DNA of 64,000 nt, from the NCBI RefSeq assembly GCF_000689375.1, contig NZ_CBQZ010000003.1, positions 1 to 64,000 of the forward strand, in the 5' to 3' direction. Of the stretch, positions 37,582 through 46,412 are shown piece after piece. The notes beneath the pieces are model-generated. The model worked only from the letters and a program-made list of their open reading frames with translations, had not been told where the DNA came from and did no database searches. Positions within the stretch are counted from its first letter, which is position 1; the number at the start of each line of letters is the position of its first letter. Made by a program: the position numbers and the translations under genes. The stretch comes from Cardinium endosymbiont cBtQ1 of Bemisia tabaci (lineage in GTDB: Bacteria > Bacteroidota > Bacteroidia > Cytophagales > Amoebophilaceae).

Positions 37582-38388
37582 TTATTTATTTTTTAGACAA
37601 AATTTACAGTGAACACCAGGTTGATAATCTGTATCTAGATCTGCTGAGGTTAAAGGCATACGACAACCATAGCAAAGTAGGCAACTTCCTTTTTTTAATC
37701 CATGACCTAAGGATATGCGCTCGTCAAAAACAAAACATTCGCCTTTCCATTTGGATTGATTTAATTGGGTATGGGCTAAATATTGTAGAATGCCACCACT
37801 GAGTTGATAAACTTCTTTGAACCCATTGGACAACATATAAGCAGATGCTTTTTCACATCTGATGCCTCCTGTACAAAACATTGCAATGGGTTGCCCTTTA
37901 TAAGCCATTAAATTTTGGTCAACAAAAGCAGGAAATTGACTAAAATAGGTAGTATGCGGGTTTAAGGCACCAGAAAAACTTCCCAATCGACATTCATAAT
38001 CGTTTCGGACATCAATAACAAGGGCTGCTTGTTCTAAAATCTGATTCCAGTCCTTGGCCAAGACATGGCGACCACGCAGTGGCATACATGAACCTTCTGG
38101 TCGGTGCATAGTAATAATTTCTTTTTTAATCCTAATCTTTAGACGGCGAAATGGTTTAGTGCTGGCTTCAGAATATTGATACCACAAGTCGCCAAATGAT
38201 GGCATAGCCGTTAGATGAGCCACGGCCTCATCCAACGGACCAGGTAAACCAGCAATGGTACCATTGATCCCTTCTGGCGCAATCAACAGTGTGCCGGTTA
38301 GTTCTTTGCATATAGATTGAAGTTGCTGCTGTAGTGCAGCTAGGTCACTTAGGGGTACAAATTTATATAAAGTTGCTACTTTAAACAT
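37582..38388 (-). CDS. trhO: tRNA uridine 5-hydroxylase-type rhodanese protein (TrhO/YceA)
   Basis: TrhO proteins install 5-hydroxyuridine at tRNA wobble positions with oxygen. The 268-residue protein has the N-terminal acylphosphatase-like part (LLIAPEGINGTIAG), a rhodanese domain (LVIDVRNDYECRLGSFSGA) with the active-site loop MFCTGGIRCEKASAY, and a C-terminal cysteine-rich stretch (CLLCYGCRMPL...HCKFC). The cluster is probably zinc-binding. Length is slightly below the common 300-330. Confidence 0.9.
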   Translation of the reverse strand: MFKVATLYKFVPLSDLAALQQQLQSICKELTGTLLIAPEGINGTIAGLPGPLDEAVAHLTAMPSFGDLWYQYSEASTKPFRRLKIRIKKEIITMHRPEGSCMPLRGRHVLAKDWNQILEQAALVIDVRNDYECRLGSFSGALNPHTTYFSQFPAFVDQNLMAYKGQPIAMFCTGGIRCEKASAYMLSNGFKEVYQLSGGILQYLAHTQLNQSKWKGECFVFDERISLGHGLKKGSCLLCYGCRMPLTSADLDTDYQPGVHCKFCLKNK

Positions 38389-38457
38389 ATATTGAATGAG
38401 GTTGATCTATGCATGCTATTTCAGCTACCTCAAATTTAGCTAAATTCTTTACATAAA

Positions 38458-39588
38458 TCATACTTTACGGTTCTGGCTGTAGATAGGAGCTATTATAAAA
38501 CGCTTACCTGGTAGGGCATGTAATAGACCTTGTAATTCTAAGGACAATAATGCGGCTTGTAACGTCCCAGGTGGCAAGTCGGTGGCATGGGTTAAAGCAT
38601 CAATCGTGATGGGTTGCGTGGCTTCCTGAATCTGGATAAAAACCATTTGTTCTGATTCGGTAAGCGGATGGTTAAGACAAGCATCTGGTTGAGATGGCTT
38701 GTCCACTTTCCAGTTCATGATATAGACCAAGTCATCGATATGGGTCAAAAGATGGGCTTGATTGCGTTTAATCAACCGATGGCATCCTGCAGCAGTAGCT
38801 GAGTAGATACTACCTGGCAAAGCAAAAACCTCTCGATGGTAATTATTGGCATAGTAAGCAGTAATTAATGCACCACTTTTTTCCTTAGCTTCAATAACTA
38901 TGGTTACATCTGCCAAACCAGCTAAAATTCTATTACGGGCTACAAAAGTATAGGGACCTAGTCCACTTCCTATGGGATACTCCGTAAGTAAGCCTCCGCT
39001 ACCCCCACACATCTCCAAGGCTATTTTCTTGTGTGCAGTAGGATAAATTTGATCCAAACCTGTAGGCAAAACGGCTACAGTGGTCAAACCCATCTCTAAT
39101 GCCTGCTTATGGACCCATATATCTGCTCCATAGGCTAACCCACTGACTACAAGAGGCTGATAGGGACCGAGTTCTTCTAAAAATTTAGTAATAGCAGCTT
39201 GTCCATAGGGTGTCAATTGTCTGGTACCAACAATAGTGACTACCCGCTGTTGATTCAAAAGGGCTTGCCCTTTATAATACAACATAGCAGGACGATCTGG
39301 TAAGTCTAGCAATCTTTTGGGATAGGTATCCTCCTCTATGGTTAGCAACTGAATGGCTTCTGATGCATGCAACTGTAGGATTTTTTCTGCCTGAGCCAGG
39401 CTACTGCTTGAGGCAATCGATTGAGCTAGTCTATAAGGCAACAAAGTATTGCCTTTATATGCTGCTGCAAAGACTGCTTGGGCGCTGCCAAAATAGGCCA
39501 ATAATTTTTTTAACCGAGCCGCGCCTATACCTGGTACCAAAGAAAGTGCCAACCGGTAGTGTTTTTCTGCTGACGTAAGGGAGGCCAT
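38458..39588 (-). CDS. dprA: DNA processing protein DprA (Smf)
   Basis: DprA binds incoming single-stranded DNA and loads RecA during natural transformation. The 376-residue protein begins with a helix-hairpin-like domain (LSLVPGIGAARLKKLLAYFG) and a Rossmann core: RVVTIVGTRQLTPYG, VVSGLAYGADIWVHKQAL, VAVLPTGLDQIYP, ARNRILAGLADVTIVIEAKEKSG (each part typical of DprA), and FALPGSIYS. A C-terminal winged-helix region completes it. Retention by an intracellular symbiont is common in Bacteroidetes; activity in DNA uptake is unproven. Confidence 0.93.
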   Translation of the reverse strand: MASLTSAEKHYRLALSLVPGIGAARLKKLLAYFGSAQAVFAAAYKGNTLLPYRLAQSIASSSSLAQAEKILQLHASEAIQLLTIEEDTYPKRLLDLPDRPAMLYYKGQALLNQQRVVTIVGTRQLTPYGQAAITKFLEELGPYQPLVVSGLAYGADIWVHKQALEMGLTTVAVLPTGLDQIYPTAHKKIALEMCGGSGGLLTEYPIGSGLGPYTFVARNRILAGLADVTIVIEAKEKSGALITAYYANNYHREVFALPGSIYSATAAGCHRLIKRNQAHLLTHIDDLVYIMNWKVDKPSQPDACLNHPLTESEQMVFIQIQEATQPITIDALTHATDLPPGTLQAALLSLELQGLLHALPGKRFIIAPIYSQNRKV

Positions 39589-39795
39589 GATGTTGTATAA
39601 TCCTAATATGCAATAGCTAATTTAAACTTTTTTGATGAAAAACTGGTGTAATATATGCCTTGTATCGTTCTATAATTTAGCTGACGCCCAAGATAGGCTT
39701 TATATACCAAAAGGTATCAAACCACTTGCATATGTAGTAACAATTAAGTAAAATGCAGTTTGTTCCATGCATCTTATTCTTATATAAAGTCATAT

Positions 39796-40172
39796 ATGCT
39801 ATCATTTAACACACCACTCCTAATAGTGGGAGTCTTTTTAGTATTGGCTTTAGTAATAGGACTATTTCGCAAACCAGCCACCACATTTCGGGAATATGCT
39901 GTGGGCAACAAACGGTTTCCTACAGCCATCCTAGTAGCTTCACTGTTGGCTACTATTCTTAGTGGAGGAAAGCTAATAAAGTGTATAGCAGAGGGCTATC
40001 ACTATGGCCTCTGGAATATCTTCCAATCGAAGTTTGGGCATATGTAACGGTTAGTACTTTACCTGATTTTAAAGGATCCATCGCCGTTAGCGTATTAGGA
40101 AAGGCGATGTCTAGAATTGATTCTTGCTTACATGCTTCTGTAATGGACTCAAAAAATAAGACAAAAAAATAA
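39796..40172 (+). pseudogene. Truncated SSS-type sodium/solute symporter (N-terminal fragment)
   Basis: From ATG 39796 the frame reads MLSFNTPLLIVGVFLVLALV, then FREYAVGNKRFPTAILVASL and TILSGG, the first membrane segments of an SSS-family transporter. It breaks near 40030. The adjacent frame continues with TVSTLPDFKGSIAVSVLGKA to 40172, apparently the next segment (compare SLAETMGKLYG in the fusion protein at 31616). The remainder is missing; an IS982 fragment begins 27 bp later. Probably a paralogue of the transporter part of the large fusion gene, destroyed by IS-mediated deletion. Confidence 0.6.
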
Positions 40173-40198
40173 GAATTTTATTTTCGTATAATCTAGAT

Positions 40199-40345
40199 TC
40201 TACCATATAATATATTTCTACTAATTTGTCTACATTCATAATTGGCTCCTTTAATTGTTCGGGTTATTTTTCAATTCCCCAAAATTTAAAACACAAAGAA
40301 GCTTCTTTAAACTCAAAAATTAAAATCTAATCCAGCGTTCAGGTT
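40199..40345 (-). mobile_element. IS982-family (type B) terminal fragment
   Basis: 147 bp matching the transposase-start end of the intact copy at 55465-56466, including the first 14 codons (MNVDKLVEIYYMV) and the terminal repeat tctaatccagcgttcaggtt (one base changed). The rest of the element is deleted. The fragment ends 31 bp before the peptidase gene at 40377. Confidence 0.85.
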
Positions 40346-40376
40346 AGAAAAATTCGCCATATAAAAAATATATTCC

Positions 40377-42080
40377 ATGCAGAAATACATTCGTACTTTT
40401 TTGCCAACAGATTACGTCATTACAGATTGGGCATCCATTGAGCCCTTCTACAGCCACTTACTGGCTAGAGACCTCTCTTCATTGGATGGTCTAAGACAAT
40501 TTTTAGCTGATTGGAGTGAGCTAGAAGGGGCGCTAGAAGAGGATGCAGGTTGGCGTTACATTCGTACCTCTTGCGATACGACTGATGCAGTGGCTAAAGA
40601 TCGTTATGAATATTATATTACAGCCATAGCCCCTCATCTAGCTGCTGTTACAGATGAATTGCATCAAAAAGTTTTAGCTGCAAAAGCAGCCCATATACTA
40701 CGTAAAGAAACGCAATATGATATTTTTTTTCGAAAGATTGAAAATCAATTGCGTTGCTACAGACAAGAGAACATACCTATTCAAACTGAAATTCAGTTAA
40801 ATACAAATCAATTTGGTGTGATAGCAGGTGCGATGGTAGTAGAAATAGCTGGCAAAGAATGCACTTTGCAACAAGCTGCACCCCATTTAGAATCTACTGA
40901 CCGGATCTTTCGATGTGAGGTATATGATAAGATACAACAACGCAGGTTGCAAGATAAAGATGCACTTAATGCACTCTACTCAAAGTTGATTCAGCAACGC
41001 CATCAATTGGCCTTAAATGCTGGCTTTAAGAATTTTAGAGACTACGCCTTCGTATCTATGGATCGATTTGATTACACCCCAGCAGATTGTTTGACCTTGC
41101 ATACAGCGATCCAAGAAGAAATAGTCCCACTGCTCAATGAATGGGCAAAAGCGCGCAAAGCAGAGCTGGGATTGGCCATACTCCAGCCATTTGATCATGC
41201 AGTAGATATAAAGGGGAGAAAGCCATTGCGTCCTTTTGCAGATGCCAAAGAACTGGTTGCTAAAACCATTGTGGTATTTGAGCAGTTGGATCCTTTTTTA
41301 GGAGATTGTTTGCGTACCATGCAACAAATGGGCCATTTGGACTTGGCCTCCCGTAAGGGAAAAGCGCCTGGTGGATATAATTATCCATTGGATGAGACCG
41401 GTGTACCTTTTATTTTTATGAATGCAGCTTCTACTGTAGATGATGTACGAACTATGTTCCATGAAGGAGGCCATGCGATTCATTCTTTTTTAGTGCATAA
41501 CTTGTCCCTAAATGCTTTTAAGCATTGTCCATCAGAAATTGCAGAATTGGCCTCTATGTCTATGGAGTTACTCACTATGCCCTACTGGGATGTTTTCTTT
41601 ACCAAACAAGAGGAGCTTAATCGTGCTAAAAAAGATCATTTGATCCATGTGATCAGTTGTTTGCCTTGGATAGCTGCCATTGATGCTTTTCAGCATTGGG
41701 TCTATACGCATCCTGATCATACTTTATCAGAAAGAGCAGAAAATTGGAATCGTATTTTTAGTAGTTTTTCAGATAGTGTAACGGATTGGACAGGTTATGA
41801 GGTAGTGAAAAGCCATTTATGGCAAAAACAATTGCATCTTTTTGAAGTGCCCTTCTATTACATTGAATATGCTATCGCACAGCTTGGCGCAATAGGAGTA
41901 TGGAAGCATGCGCAAACAAACCCTAAACAAACATTGAATGGTTACCTAAATGCATTAAAATTAGGCTATACCACATCGATCCCTAGGGTCTACCAAACAG
42001 CGGGTGTTGGTTTTGATTTTAGCAAGGGACATATTCGTTCTCTCGCGCAATTCGTACGCAAAGCTTGGGCTGAACTTTAG
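40377..42080 (+). CDS. pepF: M3-family oligoendopeptidase (PepF-like)
   Basis: A cytosolic zinc metallopeptidase that degrades short peptides. The 567-residue protein has the zinc motif FHEGGHAIHSFL (HExxH; near residue 362) and the third-ligand region CPSEIAELASMSMELL about 27 residues later. A C-terminal helical part follows, with YEVVKSHLWQKQLHLFEVPF and YTTSIPRVYQTAG. The length is normal for PepF/oligoendopeptidase F. The upstream region is IS-derived to within 31 bp of the ATG, so its promoter must lie in or across the IS remnant. Confidence 0.92.
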   Translation: MQKYIRTFLPTDYVITDWASIEPFYSHLLARDLSSLDGLRQFLADWSELEGALEEDAGWRYIRTSCDTTDAVAKDRYEYYITAIAPHLAAVTDELHQKVLAAKAAHILRKETQYDIFFRKIENQLRCYRQENIPIQTEIQLNTNQFGVIAGAMVVEIAGKECTLQQAAPHLESTDRIFRCEVYDKIQQRRLQDKDALNALYSKLIQQRHQLALNAGFKNFRDYAFVSMDRFDYTPADCLTLHTAIQEEIVPLLNEWAKARKAELGLAILQPFDHAVDIKGRKPLRPFADAKELVAKTIVVFEQLDPFLGDCLRTMQQMGHLDLASRKGKAPGGYNYPLDETGVPFIFMNAASTVDDVRTMFHEGGHAIHSFLVHNLSLNAFKHCPSEIAELASMSMELLTMPYWDVFFTKQEELNRAKKDHLIHVISCLPWIAAIDAFQHWVYTHPDHTLSERAENWNRIFSSFSDSVTDWTGYEVVKSHLWQKQLHLFEVPFYYIEYAIAQLGAIGVWKHAQTNPKQTLNGYLNALKLGYTTSIPRVYQTAGVGFDFSKGHIRSLAQFVRKAWAEL

Positions 42081-42157
42081 CTTTAGCGTTGCACTTTGGC
42101 CAATAAAAGCTACTTTTTTTGTATGCACTTTTATCGTGTCGTGGGTGCTTGATTGGA

Positions 42158-43273
42158 TCAGCTGTATTCGGGGGCTTGACATTCAGATGTGATAGAATCA
42201 CTGTAGAAGATATCTTTCGCAAACTGGATTACCTCTTTTACCATAGTAGGATGACATAATATACTTTTAGTCTCTTCAATAGGGGATTCGTTTAAAATTT
42301 TACTATGAAGGGCATCTTCAATAATCTTTCTTTTAAAATTTCCTTTGTTTGTAATATGCCATGCAAGCTGACTATAGAGCGGCACAATCATATCATGTTT
42401 GTCTTTAACATCAAGATCTGTTTCGCCAAGATCTGTTTCGCCAACTATAATTTTAGTCCATGCGCTGTTGAGGTGTTTAAAATCATAGCTACTTTCATAG
42501 CTACTTTCTTTAGGTAGAAAAATTTTAAAGTCACTTAGACCTCCTCCTATAGCTAGTATAGGCACTTCTTCTTCAGAAAGTGTATCCTGAATCGAGTTTA
42601 AAAATATACTTCCTGGTTTTAAATCGTAGCATCCAGCAATTACCTCTGAAACTACCAAATTTTCTAGCCTGCACACAAGCTCTTGTTCAATCCAGTTGGT
42701 AGGCTGACCCATGCTATAGGATAGTGTGCACATATCATTCAAAACAGGCAGTGTAAAGTATTCTAAATACAATGCCTCGTTTTTAACTTTGGTAATTCTG
42801 TCAAGTTGGTTAAGTCTGTCAATTGTGTCAAGGATAGGCGCTCCTTCCCATGGCGTAGCTAGTGTAATAATCCCTTTTACATTTAACTTATCTTTGTACT
42901 GATCAAACATATTATACGCACGAAGACCACCTTGGCTATGACCTATTAGTAGTGTAGGCCTCTGTAGGTTTATGCTATCTGAAAGATCTGTGAAGCACTT
43001 ATTACCTTGCTCTTTTATGGAATATAGGGCAGTTTTCTCTTTCGGTATACTAGTCAACGCAACTACAGAAGCACTAGGAAAAGTTTGCTCAAGCTGTTTT
43101 TTAAGCATACTAAAAGAGGAAGCATCCGCACCTAACCCATGAAACAAAACTATTAATGGCCTGGTATGATCTTGGTGGGAATTTGTACTACCATTTTGAG
43201 GGAGTCTATTAGAATCGCAACTGACCGTAAATAGTAAAAAAGTTATGCAGATAGAAATTTTAAATAAAAACAT
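42158..43273 (-). CDS. Alpha/beta-hydrolase lipoprotein, lipase/esterase-like
   Basis: A 371-residue protein with a lipoprotein signal (ISICITFLLFTVSC; Cys near residue 19) followed by an alpha/beta-hydrolase domain: PLIVLFHGLGADASSF (oxyanion region), LLIGHSQGGLRAYN with the nucleophile GHSQG (Ser near residue 114), and ITLATPWEGAPI. The acid may lie in KDKHDMIVPLYSQL, with a late histidine completing the triad. It is probably a surface-exposed lipase or esterase acting on host or envelope lipids. Two short in-frame tandem duplications are visible (ESSYESSYD, GETDLGETDL). Confidence 0.8.
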   Translation of the reverse strand: MFLFKISICITFLLFTVSCDSNRLPQNGSTNSHQDHTRPLIVLFHGLGADASSFSMLKKQLEQTFPSASVVALTSIPKEKTALYSIKEQGNKCFTDLSDSINLQRPTLLIGHSQGGLRAYNMFDQYKDKLNVKGIITLATPWEGAPILDTIDRLNQLDRITKVKNEALYLEYFTLPVLNDMCTLSYSMGQPTNWIEQELVCRLENLVVSEVIAGCYDLKPGSIFLNSIQDTLSEEEVPILAIGGGLSDFKIFLPKESSYESSYDFKHLNSAWTKIIVGETDLGETDLDVKDKHDMIVPLYSQLAWHITNKGNFKRKIIEDALHSKILNESPIEETKSILCHPTMVKEVIQFAKDIFYSDSITSECQAPEYS

Positions 43274-43391
43274 ATTTTTTAAGTGGAAGCCATCATTTGT
43301 TTGATTTAGTTACCATTATTAGACCAATACAGATAGGTTACTGAATTTTAATATAATTTAAATCCAATTCAATTACAAACATATGACACCA

Positions 43392-44255
43392 TCAATAGAG
43401 TGATGTAAGGTCTATGAATGGTGTATAGTCCGATAGATTGATGGCCATAGGTTTTTGTCCAAATAATTTATCAATAGCATTTTTAAAAGATGGGATTAAC
43501 GCGGTTGCCATAAAACAGTCAGGCAATCTTTTTTTTGTTTTATTTAAAAGATGATGTACACTTAAAAGTTGCTGGACCGCTAATGCAGTAAGTTTTGCTG
43601 GATCGATCAGTTCAATCTCTTTTGAAAAGTGTTTCTTTAAAAAAAAATTTAAGGCTTGTTCTAAAAATATATAATGTGTACAAGCTGGAATCAGTGCATC
43701 TAAGTTTGGGGAAACGATTTGATTTAAATAACCATCTAATAAAAGATGATCTACTGATTTGCCATTGAAAGAGGCCTCTACCATAGGCACCAGTAGCGGC
43801 GTGGCCAGAGAAGTAACCGTTATACCAGTGGCTCGAAATCGTTTTGCATAGATGCCATATGATACAGTATATTTTGTACCTATAAGACCTACCTGGTTAT
43901 AGCGATTTATTCCATCGATGTATCTGACTACTGGATCAACTACATTGATGATACCCATTTTATGTCCTATTGTTTTAAGATAATTGGCCATAAAATAATC
44001 TGCGGCAGCAGTGGCTGTATTACACGCAATGACCAGTAGTTTATACCGTTTACTTAGACAAAAATTTACTACTTGTGCAATATAGCCACATAATGCTACC
44101 GATGTTTTGTCACCATAAGGTAGATTTTTAGTATCTGCGATATAATGAATGGATTCCTGTGGTAAAATTTCTTTGATTGCCTTAGCAATGGTTAAACCAC
44201 CTACACCACTGTCATAAATGGCAATTGGCGCATAGGTATATATATCGGGAAACAC
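43392..44255 (-). CDS. murI: Glutamate racemase
   Basis: MurI makes D-glutamate for peptidoglycan. The 287-residue protein starts near PIAIYDSGVGGLTIAKAI (catalytic Asp/Ser), has YGDKT, the first catalytic cysteine in LLVIACNTATAAA, and the second in LIPACTHYIFLE (GCTHYP in most enzymes). Length is normal. No other murein-synthesis genes are in the window, so whether it serves a cell wall or another D-amino-acid need in this symbiont is open. Confidence 0.93.
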   Translation of the reverse strand: MFPDIYTYAPIAIYDSGVGGLTIAKAIKEILPQESIHYIADTKNLPYGDKTSVALCGYIAQVVNFCLSKRYKLLVIACNTATAAADYFMANYLKTIGHKMGIINVVDPVVRYIDGINRYNQVGLIGTKYTVSYGIYAKRFRATGITVTSLATPLLVPMVEASFNGKSVDHLLLDGYLNQIVSPNLDALIPACTHYIFLEQALNFFLKKHFSKEIELIDPAKLTALAVQQLLSVHHLLNKTKKRLPDCFMATALIPSFKNAIDKLFGQKPMAINLSDYTPFIDLTSLY

Positions 44256-44356
44256 AGTAGAAGGGGATGGCTACTATTAAGGATTGACTGTATGGACAAA
44301 CCAGGCAACTGATGGGTTAAGGCTAAGTATCATTGCAATAAGAAAGATAAATGATG

Positions 44357-44430
44357 TGGGCCCACCAGGACTTGAACCTGGGACCTGCTGATTATGAGTC
44401 AGATGCTCTAACCGACTGAGCTATGGGCCC
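44357..44430 (-). tRNA. tRNA with CAT anticodon (Met or Ile2)
   Basis: The 74-nt cloverleaf on the minus strand has acceptor stem GGGCCCA/GGGCCC, D-arm AGCTCAGTCGGTTAGAGC, anticodon loop CTCATAA with anticodon CAT, and T-arm with GGTTCAAGTCC. No CCA is encoded. It could be elongator Met or the lysidine-modified Ile2 tRNA; sequence alone does not separate them here. Confidence 0.95.
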
Positions 44431-44976
44431 TTTTATGAAATTTACCGCTACAGGTAGGTCTTAGCGATAAAATCCATAATACCACACAATGTTACGTCTT
44501 TTTTCTGAAAAAACCAGCTATTTTGCCTATATTGAGTTGGATTTTTGTCTGTTATGATCTTAAATCAGTCAATTTTTCGATATACAGCCACTTCTATGCA
44601 TCTGGTCGGTAAGCTAGGGGGTGTGCTCCAATCATTTTTGTATTCGACTTATTTTTTCTAAATTGCCCAAGGTGATCGGTTTAACCTTCTTTTTACCTTT
44701 TTTATTGTCTCACTTTGGGAGAAAAACCCCGCACTTGCAGTGCGTCGTTTCAACATATTTGGCAATTAAAGGTTCAATTTTATAAAAAAGTAATCTGTTT
44801 GTAAAAAATTCTAGTACTTTTACAGATCAACTGATCAAGGATTATGTTGATAGACATGGATAAATAGAAGATCAACTTGGAGACTTTCAAGTCGAAAACT
44901 AGCTGTGGCTAAGGCATTCATGCCGTAATCTTAAGCCCTGTATTTGCAATGCAGGGTGAGTTAACTCCAATTTTTT
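44431..44976. other. Intergenic region before the exported hypothetical protein
   Basis: About 545 bp with no supportable gene. It contains small hairpins: gcacttgcagtgc near 44731-44743, and ccctgtatttgcaatgcagg at about 44935, just before the gene at 44977. These could be leader structures. Confidence 0.45.
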
Positions 44977-45672
44977 ATGCGTTGTTTTATAAGCTTGTTA
45001 TTATTCCTTCTCAAGGTTTCAGTTCTTATCATTCCAGTGTCCTTCTTGGGCGCATCCTCTTGTCCGGCTGAAAAACAAGAAGTGGAAGTTTATCATCCTA
45101 GATGGTCTGAGTTAAATGAGCCAGAGGAAGATTTGCCTGAAGATAAGTGTCTGATTACCAAATTAGACTTAGGAAGGCTGCGCTTCCATATTGCACGTGG
45201 TCAACAACCTATTCATCCCGATGATGCTGGTTTTAAATCTAGTAATAATATGGTTCACGTCGATAAAGTCGACGATGCAGTCGATGATGAAAAAGCGTTT
45301 AACTGGGTATTAACCCCTAACTTTTATGGCCGTGTGACATCGGAAAAATTTCCTAAAACGATAAAATATGGTATGAAGTATAGGGGTAATCATGATGATG
45401 AAGAAGGTGGTATACCAAAGGAATTTTTGGATGAATGGTGGGCTATAGATCCTATAGAAGGGGATATCAAAGAAATCATATTGATTATTGCTAAAGGAAT
45501 AGAAGGCAAATTAGATATAAGCAAATCACTACAAGAAGCCTTAAAAAAGAAAAAACAAAACAATGAAATTCAAGATTATGAAATTTTAGCTACTAGGCAT
45601 GCGGTAATGCGGCACAACAAGTATGTTAAAGAAGGGAAAAAGGTTTACACTTTTATTCATATAGCTGGCTAG
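44977..45672 (+). CDS. Exported hypothetical protein (possible lipoprotein)
   Basis: A 231-residue protein of unrecognised family. A strong signal peptide (CFISLLLFLLKVSVLIIPVS) ends in LGASSC, a possible lipobox with cysteine near residue 29. The mature part is highly charged, first acidic (SELNEPEEDLPEDK, DKVDDAVDDEKA), later basic (ALKKKKQNNEIQ), and has no repeats. It is followed by a strong terminator (45677). Alone in its transcript, it may be a secreted host-interaction factor, but this is only inferred from export and lack of homology by eye. Confidence 0.65.
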   Translation: MRCFISLLLFLLKVSVLIIPVSFLGASSCPAEKQEVEVYHPRWSELNEPEEDLPEDKCLITKLDLGRLRFHIARGQQPIHPDDAGFKSSNNMVHVDKVDDAVDDEKAFNWVLTPNFYGRVTSEKFPKTIKYGMKYRGNHDDEEGGIPKEFLDEWWAIDPIEGDIKEIILIIAKGIEGKLDISKSLQEALKKKKQNNEIQDYEILATRHAVMRHNKYVKEGKKVYTFIHIAG

Positions 45673-45676
45673 CTAC

Positions 45677-45708
45677 TTATCAGCTTATTATATATAATAA
45701 GCTGATAA
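45677..45708. terminator. Perfect 32-bp palindrome, bidirectional terminator
   Basis: ttatcagcttattata followed directly by its reverse complement, 5 bp behind the stop at 45672. The following bases are A-rich. It most likely ends transcription of the exported-protein gene, and perhaps of transcripts from the other side. Confidence 0.65.
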
Positions 45709-45742
45709 AAGCAAACAAAATGCTTATTAAATAAACAAACAA

Positions 45743-45765
45743 TCTAATCCAGAACGACGCAGGTT
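45743..45765. mobile_element. Solo IS982 terminal-repeat remnant
   Basis: tctaatccagaacgacgcag plus gtt resembles the type-B terminal repeat (tctaatccagagttcaggtt) with a small insertion. No other IS sequence is adjacent. Confidence 0.4.
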
Positions 45766-45841
45766 AATAAGATTTTATCTATGGCTATAGTGCCAGAAAT
45801 GGAAAATATATGCAATAAAATTTTACTTTCTAATCAGCCTT

Positions 45842-46300
45842 CTATTCTATAGATAATGGTTTATTTTTAAATAGTTGGCTGACTGGCAAAGTTTTGACAT
45901 GGTCTACCATGGGCAACATATGAAGTTTTTCTATAACCATTGTTTGATAACTAGATAGATCTTTAACGTAAGCCATTAAAATAAAATCAAAGTCACCTAT
46001 TACTTGATAGCAAGTTACAATGGATGGTATTTTATTAATTGTAAGTTTAAACAATTTGATGTGGTCGACTGTGATCTTTTGAAGACGAATAGCAACCATT
46101 AGATGTAGCCCAAAACCTAATTTTGGATAGTCGATTTGTGCAGCATAATGGGTAATAATTTCATACTGCTCCAACTTTTTTACCCGCTCAAGCGTAGCAG
46201 CAGGAGATAAATTGATTTTTTGTGCAAGGGCAGCATTTGTGATTTTTGAATCAACTTGCAAAATATTTAAAATATGTTTGTCTATATTATCTAGTTCCAT
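45842..46300 (-). CDS. Lrp/AsnC-family transcriptional regulator
   Basis: A 152-residue protein with an N-terminal HTH (LDNIDKHILNILQVDSKITN, then LAQKINLSPAATLERVKKLE) and a C-terminal RAM ligand-binding domain (GLHLMVAIRLQKI, CYQVIGDFDFILMAYVKDLS). These proteins form octamers and respond to amino acids. Such regulators are few in reduced genomes. The neighbouring protease on the same strand is 112 bp away, so joint regulation is possible but unproven. Confidence 0.92.
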   Translation of the reverse strand: MELDNIDKHILNILQVDSKITNAALAQKINLSPAATLERVKKLEQYEIITHYAAQIDYPKLGFGLHLMVAIRLQKITVDHIKLFKLTINKIPSIVTCYQVIGDFDFILMAYVKDLSSYQTMVIEKLHMLPMVDHVKTLPVSQLFKNKPLSIE

Positions 46301-46412
46301 AAGTCTATCTATCCCGCTAATAGGGTCAAATAAAGGGCTATACCAGTGAACCTATTCCTCTAACCACTTGGTATATGATGCAAAAAGCGCTTATAAAGAG
46401 CTAAAAGAGCAA

